The notes under the pieces are model-generated. The model did not search any database, was not told where the DNA came from, and saw only the letters and a list, made by a program, of their open reading frames with translations. From Lumbricus rubellus (Eukaryota > Annelida > Clitellata > Crassiclitellata > Lumbricidae), in assembly GCA_945859605.1 (NCBI GenBank), contig OX243822.1, forward strand, positions 25,365,685 to 25,429,684: DNA of 64,000 bases, in the 5' to 3' direction. The first letter of the stretch is position 1. Every line of letters begins with the position of its first letter. This document shows positions 61,779-64,000 of the stretch, one piece after another. Both the position numbers and the translations under genes were made by a program.

Positions 61779-62012
61779 TCAACCGACTTCGGATAAACTT
61801 CTTTGAAGTAGCCTATTTACTAGCTTATTTTTGCACCACCTTTGTTTGACATCACATCTTTGAGGAAAACGTTCGCTCTTGGACGATTTTGACCGAACTA
61901 TTTTTGGCTTGGACAATTTTGACGGGTGCCCAGGCAGAAGGCTTAGCAACACCAGTGTAATACCACCGATAATGACAGTCAATTTCCTGATGAGCAGTCG
62001 ACACCAACGCAT
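61779..62012 (-). CDS. Possible first exon of a type II membrane protein
   Basis: A 77-codon minus-strand frame with a basic N-terminus, one hydrophobic segment (residues ~10-27, LTVIIGGITLVLLSLLP) and a basic S/K-rich stem with two cysteines. This is the layout of a signal-anchor at the start of a Golgi glycosyl- or sulfotransferase. A donor-like GTAAAG lies just past the stop at about 61,777. No partner exon was identified in the window, so it may be fortuitous. Confidence 0.25.
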   Translation of the reverse strand: MRWCRLLIRKLTVIIGGITLVLLSLLPGHPSKLSKPKIVRSKSSKSERFPQRCDVKQRWCKNKLVNRLLQRSLSEVG

Positions 62013-62069
62013 AAAAAACGGTTCAACTCATTATTATCAACGAATAAGCAACATCGACGAAAATTAGTC

Positions 62070-62980
62070 AGCCTCTACTCGACATCTTCCGTCTACTCCC
62101 TCCGCTGTTCATTTCAAAACCTATCCTTTCACTCGTACCCGCCATTTATAGATTCTATAAGCGTACACCACTCGGGAAGTGGCGGAGGCACAGGCAGTAA
62201 AGGCTAAGTCCCTCGGGACATGACTGGACAGACCGTAGAGTGAGTATGACTATTCAAACAGCAAATGGAGACTTGACCCAGAGTGGGGAAGACTTGACAG
62301 ATCAAACGGTATGGGGAGGCTATTTAACTAAACAGCAAAAACAGACATTTCCCATGACTGCATGAATACACATTTTGCAAGGAGAACATGAAAAGACATA
62401 ATGGCAAGAGGAAAATGACTAGGTATTAAGAAGGGGGCACATTACTAGACCTTTAACAAGGGAGACACATGACTACAGGAAAGAACCAGATCGCCAAGCG
62501 TTACCCTGTCGACACGCAATCCCACTACAATAAACTTGCCTGTTTCCTTAGTTAAGTGTTACGTATCAACACGAATTTCAGAATATATGGGTCGTCGATT
62601 ATGAGAAGGGAATTGGGAAGCGAGCGGTCACACATGCAGAGATAGGAGGGAGGCTTGTTGACCAATTGGAATATTCACATTTTAGCTTTAGTGCATGCTT
62701 ATAGGCCCTTTAGGCTTAGAGTCAGTTCAGAAAGTACGTTATATACAATGCCGGCTCCCGCATCTAAGTTTGATCATTTTAATTATATGACTATTTTAGT
62801 GCATCCGGGATCTCAGATTACAGATAATCTGTACTGCGTTGAATTGCATTAATTTTTTCAACGCGGTAATAAATATTAACAATTAGGCCCTATTACTATC
62901 CCACCAAGATAGCATAGTCAACGTGGGAATGGTGGGATGCAACGCGAAAATTAATGTGGACAAGGGCAGCCTGGGCAGGC
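62070..62980. other. Unassigned intergenic DNA
   Basis: No convincing gene, inverted repeat or tandem array was seen. Short repeated words (CATGACT, AGGAGAACATGA) occur around 62220-62470. The tail exon of the third receptor paralogue begins at 63102. Confidence 0.4.
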
Positions 62981-63101
62981 AGAAATGCGTCCACAAGAAG
63001 TCACTGCTGACGTGCGATTTCTAAGGATGACAAAATATGAAATTCAAGTGAAAGTTTATCTATGCTGTCGACATTTACTCCAGTGGCTCATAGACAACCA
63101 A

Positions 63102-63923
63102 TCATGGTTCGCACAGTTGCATGTATTCGCTGTCACACTGGATTCTTCCTCTAGGCACTCCCTCTGTTGACCCTGCATCTAGTTCGCAGTAAAGACTCTC
63201 CGCGGTATTTGGACAGGCACTCTGAGCTCCGTTGATGTCAGTGACTTCGTATATGTTCGTTCCGCGACCAACCGTCTTCCCTTCGTCTGTCGATTTCACT
63301 TGCTGCCTCTTTTTTCTGAAACGCAAACGCAACTTTTATTTTATTTTGCAATAATATTATTTTGAGTACAGCATTTGACGTTGATTAGTTTCAAGACGTC
63401 TCATTCTGCATTTAACTTATTAATTTGTTTATTTATTTTAATTGTCACATTAATGGCTTACTGTTGTTTCTAGAGTTTCGGGTTTCAATAGCTAATCCAA
63501 TGATTAATCGTCAAGTGATTTTAATCGGTTTTCTTTAATTCTGGCTTGTTTGATAATAAATTTAAAACTCATTATTTTCACGATGTCGACTGTCAATTTT
63601 TGGAATAAACAGCTGTGGCTGGGCTGGAAGCGCCTCTAAGTAGGTTTCTAGACGAGGCGCTATATAGATTCTCGAAATGAGTGATGAATGAATATAGCGA
63701 TAATGATAGGCTAATGTGGAAAGTTTGAGTGTAGGTGACCATCTTTCATTTAAGGTAAATACAATCCTTATGCAAAAATCGAAAATGGCGACAAAATTCC
63801 ATTATGCCATCATTCTTTACCTTCGAATCTTGACAACAAAAATCGAAGCAACAATTCCAATTGTGATGATCAAGCAGACAACACCAACGATGCCAACTCC
63901 GAGTATCGCCGATGAGACAGAAA
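63102..63923 (-). CDS. Third lectin-receptor-like gene, 3' two exons (partial, continues off window)
   Basis: Transmembrane exon 63923-63821 (acceptor AG 63925-63924, donor GTAAAG from 63820; 103 nt, phases 1 and 2) and tail exon 63315-63102 (acceptor AG 63317-63316; 214 nt, stop TGA). The helix contains GVGIVGVVCLIITIGIVASI. The tail has NIYEVTDIN, SLYCELDAG and SEYMQLCEP, preserving the three YxxV/L/T-type tyrosine positions of 1163-1388. Phases match the four-exon gene, so signal and lectin exons should lie beyond 64,000 on this strand. Sequence divergence in the tail with conservation of tyrosine motifs suggests functional constraint. Confidence 0.6.
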
Positions 63924-64000
63924 CTAAAAAATGCAAAATCCTTTTTCGCAAGTGAATAGCATCATAACCGTGATAATCTAATGTGCTAATTAATTATGAG

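Overview
This window looks like a repeat-rich piece of an animal nuclear genome. I infer a marine deuterostome, probably an echinoderm. The grounds are GT-AG introns with phase-matched exons, a sea-urchin-egg-lectin (SUEL) type domain on a receptor-like protein, frequent TAGGCCTA-like words in non-coding DNA, and many eukaryotic transposon classes. No bacterial operons, rRNA or convincing tRNA genes were seen.

Layout. (1) 1-9.5 kb, minus strand: a four-exon gene (signal peptide, SUEL lectin, transmembrane, tyrosine-rich tail) spans 6646-1163. A paralogous tail exon lies at 9.3 kb and a paralogous transmembrane plus tail pair at 63.1-63.9 kb, so the window sits in a small receptor family. Introns and spacers carry a mariner relic, an 8-bp-TSD hAT MITE, and several mini- and microsatellites. 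(2) 9.7-14.5 kb: three inverted-repeat elements and a ~290-bp tandem satellite. (3) 15.1-18.4 kb: a Penelope-like element on the minus strand (SGNH-like ORF, reverse transcriptase) whose 3' side ends in TTAGGG-containing telomere-like repeats. (4) 14.6-59.7 kb: a long array of degraded duplicated modules derived at least partly from a methyltransferase-like gene. Everything in (3), (5) and (6) is inserted in it. (5) 23,628-39,141: a complete 15.5-kb Polinton/Maverick (adintovirus-like endogenous virus-like element) with a 6-bp target-site duplication (TGGTAA), ~0.62-kb inverted repeats that look identical apart from homopolymer runs, and an uninterrupted paralogous target at 55,587. (6) Later insertions: a piggyBac-like TTAA element (42.5-44.2 kb), CR1-like LINE fragments (44.4-45.4, 46.9-47.9 and 52.2-53.8 kb), and tandem duplications of 2,564 bp and 1,434 bp. 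(7) 59.8-63 kb: mostly unrecognised AT-rich DNA.

The Polinton genes form three blocks. A rightward block holds SAP-domain proteins, protein-primed DNA polymerase B (split by one in-frame TGA), a zinc-ribbon protein, an adenain-like protease and two fibre-like proteins. A leftward block of eight closely spaced genes encodes the packaging ATPase, penton, a pVI-like protein, a dUTPase-fold protein, two unassigned virion-type proteins, a pX-like protein and the major capsid protein. A short rightward block holds a zinc-ribbon/PLA2-like protein and a chromodomain integrase. The set covers replication, integration, maturation, packaging and capsid formation, so it looks like a recently integrated, nearly intact virus-like element.
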